A stretch of DNA of 64,000 nt from Terebella lapidaria (Eukaryota; Annelida; Polychaeta; Terebellida; Terebellidae), in contig OX424563.1 of assembly GCA_949152475.1 (NCBI GenBank), forward strand, positions 35,784,120 to 35,848,119, written 5' to 3'. The position numbers and the translations under genes were made by a program. Shown here piece by piece: positions 38,006 through 50,441 of the stretch (positions are counted from its first letter, which is position 1; the number at the start of each line of letters is the position of its first letter). The notes beneath the pieces are model-generated. The model was given only the letters and a program-made list of their open reading frames with translations, did not search any database and was not told the DNA's origin.

Positions 38006-38532
38006 CAGCTGGTACTGACTATCTGACATGTCAAACACTGTCAAAAGTTGAAAAGTACCGCGCGAATTGGTCTCGTCTTAAACACCGACCAAAACCGTTA
38101 TATAAGTAATATTACTAATATTCATTCACCACCGACCACATTCTGATGAGGTTGTCTTGTTTTTGTCTGATGTGTTGACTTTCTTCAAGATTGTAGTTAG
38201 GCCTATAGTCTGATACTAGCATTGTGCGCTGCTGCCCTAAGTTAGTCTGATACTAGCTATAGAGTATCGTGCAATGTTTAAAAACAAAAATGAAGCTCAT
38301 GTAGGATTATGAACTTGAGCATTAAGATTCCCAACAGCTCCCCAACAGCTCATTCTGATGACGTCTTGTTTTGATTGACGTGTTGACTTTCTTCCAGTGT
38401 AGGTATAGATTAGCCTACTAAGTATTGTGCATGAACTTGCGCATTTAGATCCCCAACAGCTCATCAAATTTTATCACATCACTGCAGACAACACCGTGAA
38501 TAGAAATCGCAATCCTCCACACAGTGCTCAAC

Positions 38533-39635
38533 TACGGTGGCCCAATGCTGCCAATTTATGAACCAAATCGATCCACCAAGTTTGAATTCAGGACAAGAGT
38601 TTTTAGCGAGTTTGGTAATCAGGTCGCTGAGCTTATAGCACTGACGTGCAGAAAGGTTCATATCATGCCCAAGACCTTTCCGCCCGTGCTAAAAACTCAG
38701 CGGACTGCACTAAAAAGTCTTGTCCAGACATCAAACTTGGCGGAGTGGTTTACAAATTGTTAGAAACGTTTCCGCTCGTGCTAATACTTTTTAACCCATG
38801 CTAAAACTCTCCTGCCTGTGCTAGAAACTTTTCCGCCCGTAGGCCTACGTGCTAGAAACCTTCACACCCAAGCTAAGAACTTTCCCACCCATGCTAATGT
38901 AGGGTTCGGCGACCCCACGATAAAGAGGTATACCCCATCACTGGAGTGTCGCCGAATGTCTTATAAACCTGTCCGCACGTTCACGCTATAACCGTGGTGT
39001 CACTACTAGGTAGCCACCACGTCATAACGCTACAGTGCTTTCCCCTTTCGGAGAGACCTCGTCCCCGAGGTCAGCTATATCCCACTGCCCAGTCACATCA
39101 CAGCACTGAAGATCAAGGGCGCCGCAGCTACCCGATTATGTACACATACTTGGCTGCGATGTGAATCTCAGTGAGGGGCTGACCCCAGGAACGACGCCGA
39201 GAGAACCCAGTGGTTCGAAAGGTATGGCACCAATGTAGGGTTCGGCGACCCCATGATAAAGAGGTATACCCCATTACTGGAGTGTCGCCGAATGTCTTAT
39301 AAACCTGTCCGCACATTCACGCTATAACCGTGGTGTCACTACTAGGTAGCCACCACGTCATAACGCTACACTAAAAACGTTTCCACCCGTGCTAGAAACC
39401 TTCTTGCCTGTGCTAGAAACCTTTAATTCCCGCCCGTGCTAGATACCTCCTTACCCGTGCTAAAAACGTTTCCGCTCACGTCAAAAACTCAGCGGACTGG
39501 TTAGCAAATATGCTAAAAACTTTCGTCCTGAATTCAAACTTGGTACATTGATTTACAAACTCAGTGGAAACTCTTTCTGAAATTCAAACTTGGCGGATTG
39601 GTTCATAAACTACTTGGCAGTATAGGGCCACCGTA
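38533..39635. mobile_element. TIR element (~65-bp inverted repeats), with a TRIM inside
   Basis: The ends TACGGTGGCCC ... CTGCCAA ... TTTATGAACCAA ... CCAAGTTTGAATT are inverted at 39575-39635. The interior is full of a short repeat (CCGTGCTAGAAACC / CTAAAAACG). No transposase. Confidence 0.7.
38898..39370. mobile_element. TRIM-like fossil: 137-bp terminal direct repeats, target duplication CTAA
   Basis: Two direct repeats, 38898-39034 and 39234-39370, both begin TGTAGGGTTCGGCGACC and end CATAACGCTACA, differing at 3 of 137 sites. CTAA flanks the whole (38894-38897, 39371-39374). The 199-bp interior codes for nothing, so this looks like a terminal-repeat retrotransposon in miniature, structurally whole and fairly young. 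Confidence 0.7.
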
Positions 39636-39682
39636 CGGAACAATTTACGCAATGGCCCACTTGTTGAGAAAGTGTTTGATAA

Positions 39683-42600
39683 TGTGGCGATTTTGCCCAA
39701 AGGTCGCAGCAGGTGGTTCTTTGTTAAACACTCTTGTTTTACGGCCTTTGTTTTGGATGCTTCTGTTCGAAGCATGCGCTGCCTAGCAACGCCCTCCAAC
39801 TCTCTCGTCCAGTAAGCTATAACAATGGTCTTAGGTCATCTCCTTCCTTTCTCGTGCTCTGGGGTATAAATACTCTGGAGGCGTGTTGTTCTGGGAAGTT
39901 GTCTCTGAGCAAGGTGAGAGAAACAGGGGAGGGCTCGGCCATGAGCTCTGTGTCCTTGCTCCGTGGCTAAGGCCCTCGTGGGCCCCTTGGGACAATTTCA
40001 ATAGGGGGCCCGGGGAGGGGAAGACCTTGGTGACTCGGGGGTGTACGCCCTCTGGATCACCGGTCTCCCACCCGGGATGGTGCGACACAGGCTCCGGTGG
40101 ACTGTCGGGCGGACCGCGGTGAGCCGGCCTTACAGTTAACACCATGGTGATGATCCTGTATCTGAGTGGTGTCCGCATGGCTGGGTTAACCTTCTGATGA
40201 TAGAGTAGGCACGATGAGCGTACTATACTATTTTATAACCCAGTGACTTAGTCTAAACCTGGCCACCGTGTAATCTGAGGATATTTGGTATATTTTGTGA
40301 GTGACTGACTGATCGTCGTATACTGGTAATAAAACATGTGTATTCAAATTTGTGTCTTCAGCACTTTTCTCTTCTCAGAGAGATACTTTGGAATTGCGAA
40401 CATCTCACCAATAATTGTCTATAGTGTTCGGATACAGTGACGAGAGGTACTACAGAAAAACTATAGGAAATATGAACACAACGAGAGAAAACAACAACCA
40501 CACGGCACCAACTACTAGAACCTAAGATCACTAGAGGAACTTGGTGCGGTGACAAGGATCCTTCGAAGAAGCATACAGCTCAGAAGAACAAACCAAAGAT
40601 GTTCGACGTGGAGGGAAAGAATCTGAAGTCCTCTGCAGAAAATGAGGCAAGATCGGAGAAGTGCGAAGGATCTGAAAATGCAGAGGAGTGCAAAAGACAA
40701 TCAAAGTCTGCAAGTCTGGAGGACTCCGGAAGATCTGATGCCTCCGGAGCTGTTGACAACAGATGTTCTCGCTCCATCCAGAGTGAGGAGACCCCCGAAT
40801 GGTCTGGATGGATGGAACAAGACAGAAGGCGAGAGTGGGAGCATGCTCTGCAGAGGGCCCGTGAGAGCCCTTGGTTGAGCAGTCTTGGGGAGACCCAGCT
40901 CATACCTTGGGAACAGCAAGATCCTCTCGTCTGAGGACTACCTGCGAGGCAGAGGACAGGCTGCATCATAAGAAAAAGGAAGAACCCAATTGGCAGACGG
41001 TAGGCAGGGAGCACCTTCCCCGCCCTTTATGTGATCTCTCACGTGAGGGGATTACACTCCAGAGAGGTGGTGGGAAGAAGGAGGTCTGGGCCAATTCAGG
41101 GTCTGCCTTCCAGCCATGATGCGGGACCGAGAGCAGCCGCTGACATGAAGTTCCATTACAATTTTCTCCATTTTGCCTGACACTGGACTTTGAGATTGGC
41201 TAATGGACTCCGTTTTGTTTGCTCGAATACTATATACTTGAGTATTGTTTCCACGTTTATGATGATGGGAGCAGTAAAATCTCTGCAGATGAGAGGCTCT
41301 GAGTATGCTCTGCAGCCGACGGTCGCCCCAATACAGCAGGCTCCGCCGATGTATGAGCCTGTAATGGCGCCGGAGCTTGCTCCACAGCAACTGTCACTGA
41401 TGGCTCAGCAGGAGTTGGCTCCGCAGAAGGCTCCACAGATGGGACTGCTGCTTCCGCATCCAGAACCAGTAGTGTACTGACATCAAGTGCCACCAGCCGT
41501 CCAGCTCAGACATATCACTGCCCCGATACCACCACGGGAGCAGGGAAGGAGACAGGACACAGAGACAGAGATGGACGGGTCTACCAACAAAATTACCCCT
41601 CTCTCACTGGAGGCGCCGACGAACTCCTACTAGTCCACGAAGACAGCAAGGCCAGAGGATTGACTCTGAAGGGAGTACCTCACCTTCCTCCACATTTGCG
41701 TCAGCACCTGGGTAGTGGCAGAGACAGGTTGTCCCATGAGCTGCATATCACCATCCCTGTGACCTTTCAGGAAGCTTTCCAATGCGATGGTCTCGTGTGC
41801 CTCATCCCCGAGATAGGATATGACTTCTCAACCAGTTACCGGATATGCTGAGCGAAACCTTGCAGCATCTGGTCAGCACCTGGGTAGCGGCAGAGACAGG
41901 TTTTCACAGAAAAATTCAATGGTGTCTCTATGGGGTGGCCAGAGTATTTGAGTAACTTCTCGGTGGGCGCCAAGGTAAACAGATGGGAACAACAGAATGA
42001 GGAGTGTATCCGGTGAGCTGCTTGATGGGAGAGGCGAGGAAGATCCTCACGGGGATGAAAACAGACCAGTACAAGGACTGGGATCTCCTCGTGGAGAAAC
42101 TGGCAAAGTGTTACAACCCTGCCTGCCAAGAGGCAGTTATGGTGGCAGTTTTAGAGCACTGGGGAGGTTGGGGCTGGTGAGATGCTGCAAGGTTTCGCTA
42201 AGCATATCTGGTAACTGGTTGAGAGGTCATATCCTACCTCGGGATGAGGCACACGAGACCTGAGAGGTTCCTGAGAGGTCACAGGGATGGTGATATGAAG
42301 CTCATGGCTCTGATGAAGAGCATCAGAGCCATGGAAGGCCCAGACCTGGCATCATGGCTGGAAATCAGACCCTGGTTTGGCCCAGACCCAGTTTGAAAGT
42401 ATCAACCACAAGCCAGTGCACGCAGTCCGCAACCTGGTGTAGGACGAGAGTCCATGCGCCACACGACGTGATGGCCTTCTCCAAGGGGGATCGGCCTCCA
42501 CCACAGAGGGATGACAGAAGGAACGGCTTTGGGCGTCGGTGTTCCTACCTGAAGGGAATGTTTGAGACCAAGGCTCAGAAGATGGGCCAGCTAATTGAAC

Positions 42601-43300
42601 CGATGGGGACCTTTCTGAAGAAGGTGGAGGGAGTGACAACTGCGGACAAACTCGGCACAAGGACCTCAAAGTCAAGACCGAGAGTGCTACCTGTCTGTGT
42701 CAAAAACCCAGACACCTGAGTAGGTAGTGTCCCCAGCGACCGAAGAATGTCAAGTCTCTGGCATTCCTGCTGAAGCTGCTGGGGGAGGAAGAAATCCAGG
42801 AGGAGTTAGACAATGATGACCTCTCACCAAACTAGAGGGGCCCATTCCTGGTGCCAAGATGACAGACAATTCCTGGCAACTGCAGATCAGGATTACAAAG
42901 TGACAAGACGAGACGCAAGGTACAGGATCTGTACATACTGTGAAAATTGTTACCCGCAGGGATAGTCTCTGTGACCTTATATGGGAATATATCTGCAGAG
43001 GAGACTCCTGCCTCCACAACCATGATGTTACTGATGTTCACGATGTGCCTGATGTTTGTGATGTACCGACGGCTCCAAGTGTCTTACCTGAGAGGAAGAA
43101 CCCTTCTCTGTCTACTGTGAATAGCCATGTTCACTATGTCTGTACGACTCCAGATGTTCTACCTGTGGGGGAGGACGACCCTCCTCTGTCAACACACCGA
43201 GGCCAAGACTCCAGTTGTCATGCCGTGAGGGTTGCAGAGCTTCCCTTGTCCTGTGTAAATATTGCTATATATTGATATATTCATTTGCTATATTCATGTG
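39683..43300 (+). mobile_element. LTR retroelement fossil: LTR plus degraded gag-like interior
   Basis: The left part (39683 to about 40380) matches the LTR family of 35517 (TGTGGCGATTTTGCCCAAAG, GGATCACCGGTC). A leader-like stretch and charged, low-complexity, gag-like coding remains follow to about 43300. No reverse transcriptase was recognised and no 3' LTR was found. It is broken in many places and old; the right limit is approximate. Confidence 0.5.
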
Positions 43301-43933
43301 CTATATTGTTTATATTCATTTCTCCATTGTTCGTGCGGCGTGTGTGTGGGTAGCCCCGTTAGCTTTTAACGAAGGGTTGTTATGTAGAATATTGTTATCG
43401 TCCAAAACCCTCCCTTACACAGACTTTCACTTTACATACACCACGCACGATCAATACACACCTTCATATTTACATTACATGTGCATGACACCATAGGATA
43501 AGAGGTGTATGCAGGTAAATCACTGGTAACGACGAGAGCCCGGGCACTGGGCCATTTTCCAGTGACTTACCTGCATACACCACTTGACCTTTGTACACGT
43601 GACACTTTTCAGCCAATCAGAGAGACGCCTTCCACAACACGAGGTGGACTATTTACCCAGACATCAACTTACCCCACAGCCAAACATGTATTGTCTGGTA
43701 ACCTTTCTTAGCATTTGGGCTAATTTTCTGTACTTTTTTTTCATAATAATGTCAACCCATAGTGACGGGCTATGGTCGTATATAAGCCTATATAAAATGC
43801 ACATTGACAATACAATATACAATGCGTGGTTTTAATCTCATTTATGAACCAATTGATAAACCACCAAAACATGATAACTGCTGTAGTCTTGACCCAGGTG
43901 ACAATTTATTATTGGACAATTTCATCAAACATA
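43301..43933. other. Unassigned sequence with a 23-bp-arm hairpin
   Basis: 43504-43526 (GGTGTATGCAGG...) pairs with 43559-43581 (one mismatch) around a 32-base loop. Otherwise nothing is recognised. Confidence 0.5.
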
Positions 43934-44541
43934 TGTAACGTTTGATGCCCACAGCGCACAGGGTGCATGCGGCGGGCGTCGTAATTACTAGAACTACAAC
44001 CAGGTAACAGTCCGTCTGGACGAATCCGGCCGTCATTCATCACATCATAACAGATCATAGACATACAAAATACATTATACATCAGTTATGGTAATGTAGC
44101 CGTATGCAGAGCTTGAGATGCCATATAATGCTAATGCTGGCCGGCCTCGCCTACGGCACTGCCACAGGGATAGAACCCTGGACAGCCCGACGGTCTTGCC
44201 ATCCCAGGGCACCATCCCAGGGCGAGAGACCGGTGATCACAGGGACTAGCCCCGAATCAGCATGGTCCCCCTCCTGGGCCCCCGATTGGAAATCGTCCCT
44301 GGGGCCTTACTGGCCCCTAGCCAAAAAGGGACAAGGAGCTCATGGCTGAGCTCACCCGTCGTCCTCTCGCCTTGCTCGCTTGAGACAACTCCGAACTAAG
44401 GAAGCAACTCGGGAGTATTTATATTACCCCAAAGCACGAGAGACAAGGGATGACGTAAAGCCATTGTTACAATACAGTGGAGCGAGAGCATTAGAGAGCT
44501 ACTCAATGCTCCTGCCGTGAACTTTGAGCGGAATCGCCACA
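43934..44541 (-). mobile_element. Solo LTR fossil, 608 bp, inverted, target duplication CATA
   Basis: On the minus strand it starts TGTGGCGATTCCGC and ends AAACGTTACA. CATA flanks both sides (43930-43933, 44542-44545). It shares family blocks with 35517-36228 (GACGGCCGGA, CTGGTTGTAGT, GGATCACCGGTC counterpart). More diverged than a recent pair would be. Confidence 0.75.
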
Positions 44542-44807
44542 CATACAAGTACTTGTCCATTTTTTAAAACAAACTTTATTAAACTAGGGTGGGGTCTACT
44601 TTTTACTGATCTTTGACTTCCAGAAAAAAATGTATCAAAATCTTAATTGGATCATATGACAACTTCAGTCTCAACCCTGGTGTTCCAATCTAAATATTGT
44701 AGTCAAGCTGGCCGATTATTGAGTGTTCAACACATAGCCTAATCAAAGGACGAAACCATTTATTTTCTTGTGTAGCCCATGATAATATGCAAACCCCGCA
44801 GGTATTC

Positions 44808-44808
<1 letters not shown>

Positions 44809-44851
<43 letters not shown>
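44809..44851. repeat. (TC)n microsatellite
   Basis: About 21 TC dinucleotides without interruption. Confidence 0.97.
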
Positions 44852-44853
<2 letters not shown>

Positions 44854-46337
44854 ACTGAAGACCCATTGTACATGCATCACTGATGTCTCACTATTAACCC
44901 AACAACCTGATCGTTTTCAGTCCTCTTATCTACGTGTATCGCCCAAGCTTATCTACGAAGGTGTTATTACAGCAAGTAACATGACAAGAGACCACCATTC
45001 TCCAAGGAATAGCTTGGTATCCCTTATTATACAGACTATATACAACATTAACAAAACACCACCGCCTACGCATGGTCTTACTAACACACGACACAGAGAA
45101 CTCGGTAGGAAGCCTCCATTCAGGGGGCTATCTTGTTCAATGTTGCATGCTGCCGTGGGCGCAAACCATGAATGACTCGGTTGGAGATGACCAATGGCCT
45201 GAGACTAATTTTCATTTATATAACGTACGTATCACCCTATAATTTAGCAGGGTTGCTCTTACATTTGTGAGTTTCACGTCGAATACAAAAAAAAAATAAA
45301 GCTAAGTTAAGAATTTATGGACATAGACCCTAAATATACATGTATACCTATGTAGGCATACATATGTTTTAAAGCACTTAGAGCCTTGGAGTATCATCGG
45401 GTTTCACCAGATTCTGGTACTTCTTACAGTATAGAATATCTGGGGTGAAAATCACCGCGAAATAGATATATATACTGCTGATAACATCAAAGGCTATAAT
45501 TTATGCGACTATGTAAATGAGACAGGTATACGGACCGCCTGGTACGCTATAACATGAGTCATTACAAACCTTTTGCATGAATGGTTTCTTCCGTCATTCC
45601 TTATTAGTGAAATGTCAAAACACATTCTGCTTAATAGTTCCTTGATTTGCAAGTTGTGTGGAAGTTTATAACTGGATCTACTATAAGAATGTTCATATAT
45701 TTTAATATACAATAGGACTATTTGCGATTACTCCATAGTAAGTACGGGTAGTTTGACTGACAAGAACATATTCGCACGCAGACGAATATGTTCTGTATCA
45801 TTATGTATCATTTGTTCGCTTCGCAACGTCGAGTTTGCAATGTCTAGCCTCTATTTGTCTGCATTAAAAACTAAATGTACGCTCCCACAGTCACATTTCT
45901 GACCAGATACATTTATGACGAAATTTGATGATTACCGTTAAAGAAATAAATATTTTCACTGAGGCTTGTTTAGATATCCACGTTTAACAGTTGAAGTGGT
46001 GGTTTCACCGGACACTGAAGAGACTCATTGGTCCAGGATAATCCCAGGGAATAAATTTATCCATTAAGATGAACACTATTTTTCAATAATTTGTTTGTGT
46101 TCCATTTTGTAGTTTCTAATGGTTAGCATATAACTTTGTTTGTAAAGTATATCTATCAGCCTGCTATTGCGAATGAGGATAGGCCTATTATGGAATTCCA
46201 GAAACAACAAACGACTTACTTACCACATAGATCTACTACTTTTAATACTCACCACTATATATTATCATTCTGTACACGTGCATTTATCACTATATTATTG
46301 TGAAATTCGACGACATAGGCCTACCACTCATTAACAA
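44852..46337. other. No recognised feature
   Basis: AT-rich, with only short unsupported open frames. I see neither genes nor clear repeats here. Confidence 0.4.
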
Positions 46338-46338
46338 G

Positions 46339-47440
46339 ACAATCAGAGATTGCAGACCCTCGCCCACTGACTCAGTCACTGAAGTGTCAGCTGCAGTTGA
46401 CCCTGCATTTTTTTAATTTGGGCGATTATAAGGCATTCTGGTCATATGACCATCGGGCATAATTTATCGAATGGTGGGGAATTGGCCATAGAAAAAAAAA
46501 TCAAACTAGACGTCAATGCCTAAAGATGCCTTGGAGACATCTCAGTGTAGAGACTAACTTATAATATTTATAACATGTTTGCCACGAAAGACATCCGTTT
46601 TGCACCATGACACACCGTACTGAGACACACCGTACCAAACAAACAAACAAAATGCTGACTCAAAATAAAATTCGGCCAGGGTCTGTTTTATTCTACGAGG
46701 CACCATTTCCGAGATGTCGACGAAAAAAAATGCTGACTCAGCGAAAACATTCAAGGTCAAAGGTCATCCATAAAACCAGACGACTGAATGGACGGACCTT
46801 ACGGGCAAACTCAATGTTAAATTCCCTATCTTATCTTTCCCCTGTAAATCATGAAAAAATCCCAGTAAAACCGACCTTTTGGCTTAAACCATGGTTAGGG
46901 GGAATCTTCAGCTTCAGCAATATTGTCCGTTTCGCTCCACAACGCACCGTTTTCATATAATAATGAAAATGAAATGCCGACTCAGTGAAAAATTTTAGGG
47001 TCAAGGTCAAAGGTCATCCATGATACCCATTAGACATGTTTGTCTAGGGCGCCGAGTTGAAAAATAATGTCTGTTTCGCTCTATGACTCGCCGTTTCCGA
47101 GACATTGAAGAAAACGATAATGTCAAAAACCATCGGTCAAAAATTTGGTTATCATGAATTGGTCATAGAAAAATACAAAAATAGTTTGAATAATTAATGT
47201 TGATTAGAACCGGAGTTAGGGCCATTTATGTGATTTCCACATTTCCCGTTGCCATAGCAATTGTTTTTATCTGATTATGATTAAAATCGAGGAGGACCAA
47301 GCTACGGGGGGTATTCTTTCATCCCGTGAAAATTCCAAATTGATTGGACAATTCTCCACCGAGTTACATGCCCGGACAGACAAACAGACCCAAACGCAAA
47401 ACCCTCACCCCGATAGGGGCCGGGGCGGGAGGGACAACAA
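46339..47440 (-). mobile_element. HINE-D copy 2, split by a degenerate HINE-B
   Basis: The 3' end (CAGAGATTGCAGACCCTCGCCC) is at 46346 and the 5' hairpin (CACCCCGATAGGGG) at about 47408. Inner blocks match the reverse complement of 15620-15900. Inside lies HINE-B material (ACTAGACGTCAATGCC at 46505; core pieces to about 47120), and AATTGG.CATAGAAAAA appears on both sides of it. Confidence 0.6.
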
Positions 47441-48716
47441 AAGGAAAGAATATTATCTACATGTAAATCTATGTATCCCTGCAAATCCCTTAAGAAATAT
47501 AACTGAAGAATTAGCCTACTATGAGATTGTATTTTGGATTTAAATGGCGGACTAACCCGGTGAAGGTCAAATACCGTATTGGTCTTAATAGTAGCACGGG
47601 GAGCCAAAGCAAGCACTCCTGCAGCAGCGCGCGTAGTACAAACAAGCGTCACAACAACAGAACCTAAAGTTACTTATGCGGCCACGGGGGCAAATTAGAG
47701 TGGTTTCTTCTCAATATTTGTGAGATTACTTAATTGTGTTTTAATATGAGTTTTGACATAATACAAGTAAACGCTGGCTTAACTCAGTAGCAATCAGTCC
47801 ACTCATGGGCAAGCTCCTCCCCAGTGGCACCATGGGGGCCAAAATTACACTAACAGATATAGTGTTTCCAGAGTTAGGTATATAGTCCTTCTGACTGTAT
47901 TTCTTAATGATAAGTCTTTGTACACTCATACACTCTGTCAAAAAATCTCAACTTGATTTGAATCGACTCCTACACATCCCAATTTTGATTGGGGCCCAAA
48001 TTGTTTTGATCATACACCTAGGATGGTAGGCCTATCCAGTGATCATGTAGGCCTAATTGCCAACTTCTTCAGTTGCCCGTTGGATAGTCGAACATTTGGT
48101 GAGAAAATATGGTTTGGTGCCGAATGAAAACACATAAAATTCCCAAAACAAACTTGGAGGCAAAAATCATTTGAGCTTGTGGTTTTGTGATGTACATAAC
48201 TTTAGCTATTGCCTTTAGTACACGGACAGAGCTCCCGCCGAAAATCTACAATAAAAGGTCCGTGGACCTCTTGTATTGCAATCCATCAGTGCGCATGCGC
48301 GGTCTGACTCGGTAGCACTTCCTGTCAAAATTCGCTGGACCGAGCTGTCCTTTTGTGTGAAATTCGGCAGAAAACACACAACTTGAGCTGTTGGAATAAT
48401 GTAGACCACCTAACTTATATGATTATATAATAATGGATGAAACAGCTGAATCGCTTTTTTGCATTATTCACCAAGTATTTCTGGTAATTTTCTTATGGAT
48501 TCCCATTTCTGACTGAAATATCTTTTATTAATCTTACGGACCGTGCACAGTGATTCAATCACTGATTGATTCAACTGCCAGATAATTGAGTCTGGATTGA
48601 TCATTGAGTTGCAGTCAGTGAGTCACTCACAGTGTCACAGACATGTCACAGCACTGTACTGAGTGACTGACTATAGTCTAGATCTAGGCCTAGTGCATCG
48701 CTGTGCCGATTGCTGA
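47441..48716. other. Mostly unassigned; dispersed repeat piece and an NRF1-like site
   Basis: TACCGTATTGGTCTTAATAG at 47573 is the third site of a short dispersed repeat (see 32970 and 35430). TGCGCATGCGC at 48290-48300 matches the NRF1 consensus in a locally GC-rich patch and could mark a promoter; no gene start was found next to it. Confidence 0.4.
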
Positions 48717-49585
48717 GTCAATGGTAGCCAAAGTGACCCAGAGCGTGTGCACTTTCTTTCTGTTTTCAAAGCCTACGAGCCATTTGTCCTAAATTCGCCG
48801 CATTCCCAAATTCCCGCAACGTGGATTTCAGGACTTTTAATGTAAATGAAATTGACATGTTCAATCGTCAATCGAGACTCTGATATCCAGTCTTTGTTCC
48901 AGTAAGTTATTTTCCACAAAGCGAGCTTCTAAGTTCTGAGAATATCGATTTGGGGATGCGGCGAATTTTGGACGGATGGCTCGCAACTATGTCATGTAGC
49001 TCACTGCAGTATACAAACCTGTCCCATAATCCAAGGTGCACTATTCGCACAAGTTTTCGAAGCACTCGCACTGGTACTTTGTCAATTAACAAATTAAATA
49101 CAGACCTGAATTTTGCTGAAAACATTCGCAATATCATGAATATATGATCCGGCTATATTGCCGGCAAATGAGGACATCGGAGTTTGCTCGGTGGCGTGAC
49201 AGCACCTAGTTGTGGTGCCACCAAGCGAACTCAAATGTCATACTGCCGGAAAAATGGGCACATCAGAATGATCAGATTGCAAATGAGTTTGTAGCAGGGT
49301 GTTTATGACCTGGGATTACGTTTCAGTGAATTCTGGAATTCAATGTGTTCAAGTCCGTATTTACTTTAATTCAATTGACAAAATACCAGTGCAAATGCTT
49401 CAAAAACTTGTGCGAATAGTGCACTTCGGATTACGGGACAGGTTTGTGTACTGCAGTGAGCTACATGATATACAGTACATGTACTTAGTTAGGCTTTGAA
49501 AACAGTCGAAGTGCACCCGCTCAATGGATCAGTGACATCGAACTTCGATGCTACGCATCGCTTTGGCTAAGTCAATGGCTGATGG
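48717..49585. mobile_element. Large inverted repeat (fold-back element?)
   Basis: About 48717-49120 is inverted, with a gap of roughly 150 bases, in about 49340-49585. Shared blocks: GTTTTCAAAGCCTA, CATGTAGCTCACTGCAGTA, ACAAACCTGTCCC, GTGCACTATTCGCACAAG, TTTTGTCAATT-type ends. No transposase. Confidence 0.65.
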
Positions 49586-50441
49586 CTGACCGGGAAAAGT
49601 AACAATCTTGATCGAAGTAATTAGAGACAAACATGTACTAGTATATTTATCGTGCAATGCAAATTCCAAAATCGTTGCGGTCTGACTCTGTTGTAACTAC
49701 CAAGAAATTGAATGATGGCATTAAATTTAACATTGGCCTGGTTTTATTGCCAGCTGTTTCAATTTTTGCGATAGAAGTCTGATTGTTGGTATAAAATTGC
49801 TGTTTGACTACCACTCTACTAGATTAACCCCGCTCCACGGCTGAACCTGTATTTTTGATAATATTTTAACTGCCTTTTTGGGGAGATTGGAATACGCTTG
49901 CCAGAGTTACTACCAGAGGAAGTCTAGGGCCGGGACGATTCGAGGGGTACCCGAATTCAGGGCGGGTCACACAATTATGCGGTTCGGATTTTCATTGCCC
50001 ATACCCGAGAATGAATAAAGATCGAGTTTTTTCACAAGAAATCACAAGAAAGAAAATAAAACCATCAAAAAAATCAAAGTAGACGTGATCTCTTTCAAAC
50101 TTGAACATGGACACCGACAACAAAAATAATACCTGCTTGCTTTACAATTTACGTCATTTTCTGAACACCACACATATTGCCAGCATGTTCACAAAAACCT
50201 TGATGTCCACACTGCATATTGCTAAATGCAACCATGCCTTCGTTGTTTGGATGCAGACACCTCACAAGATCGAGGCAAAAAACAGATACAGTTGTGCATG
50301 GGGGAAATCAAGATACACACAGTTGGATCCCTCACATCAATTTCTGCCGTTGGGCGATTTCTTTTAAACAACAAAATATCTTGGGCCAAGCTTCTCACAA
50401 AGTTACAACAAACTGAAAATTGGCCATTACTGTGCAAGTTA
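49586..50441. other. No recognised feature
   Basis: AT-rich; short open frames without recognisable domains or splice context. Confidence 0.35.

Noticed and set aside
40599-40934. 111-codon open frame as a host gene
   Set aside because: It directly follows LTR-related sequence, is charged and low in complexity, and fits better as a retroelement relic.
50101-50367. 88-codon open frame left of HINE-B copy 5 as a gene
   Set aside because: No domain, splice context or codon signal separates it from chance in AT-rich DNA.
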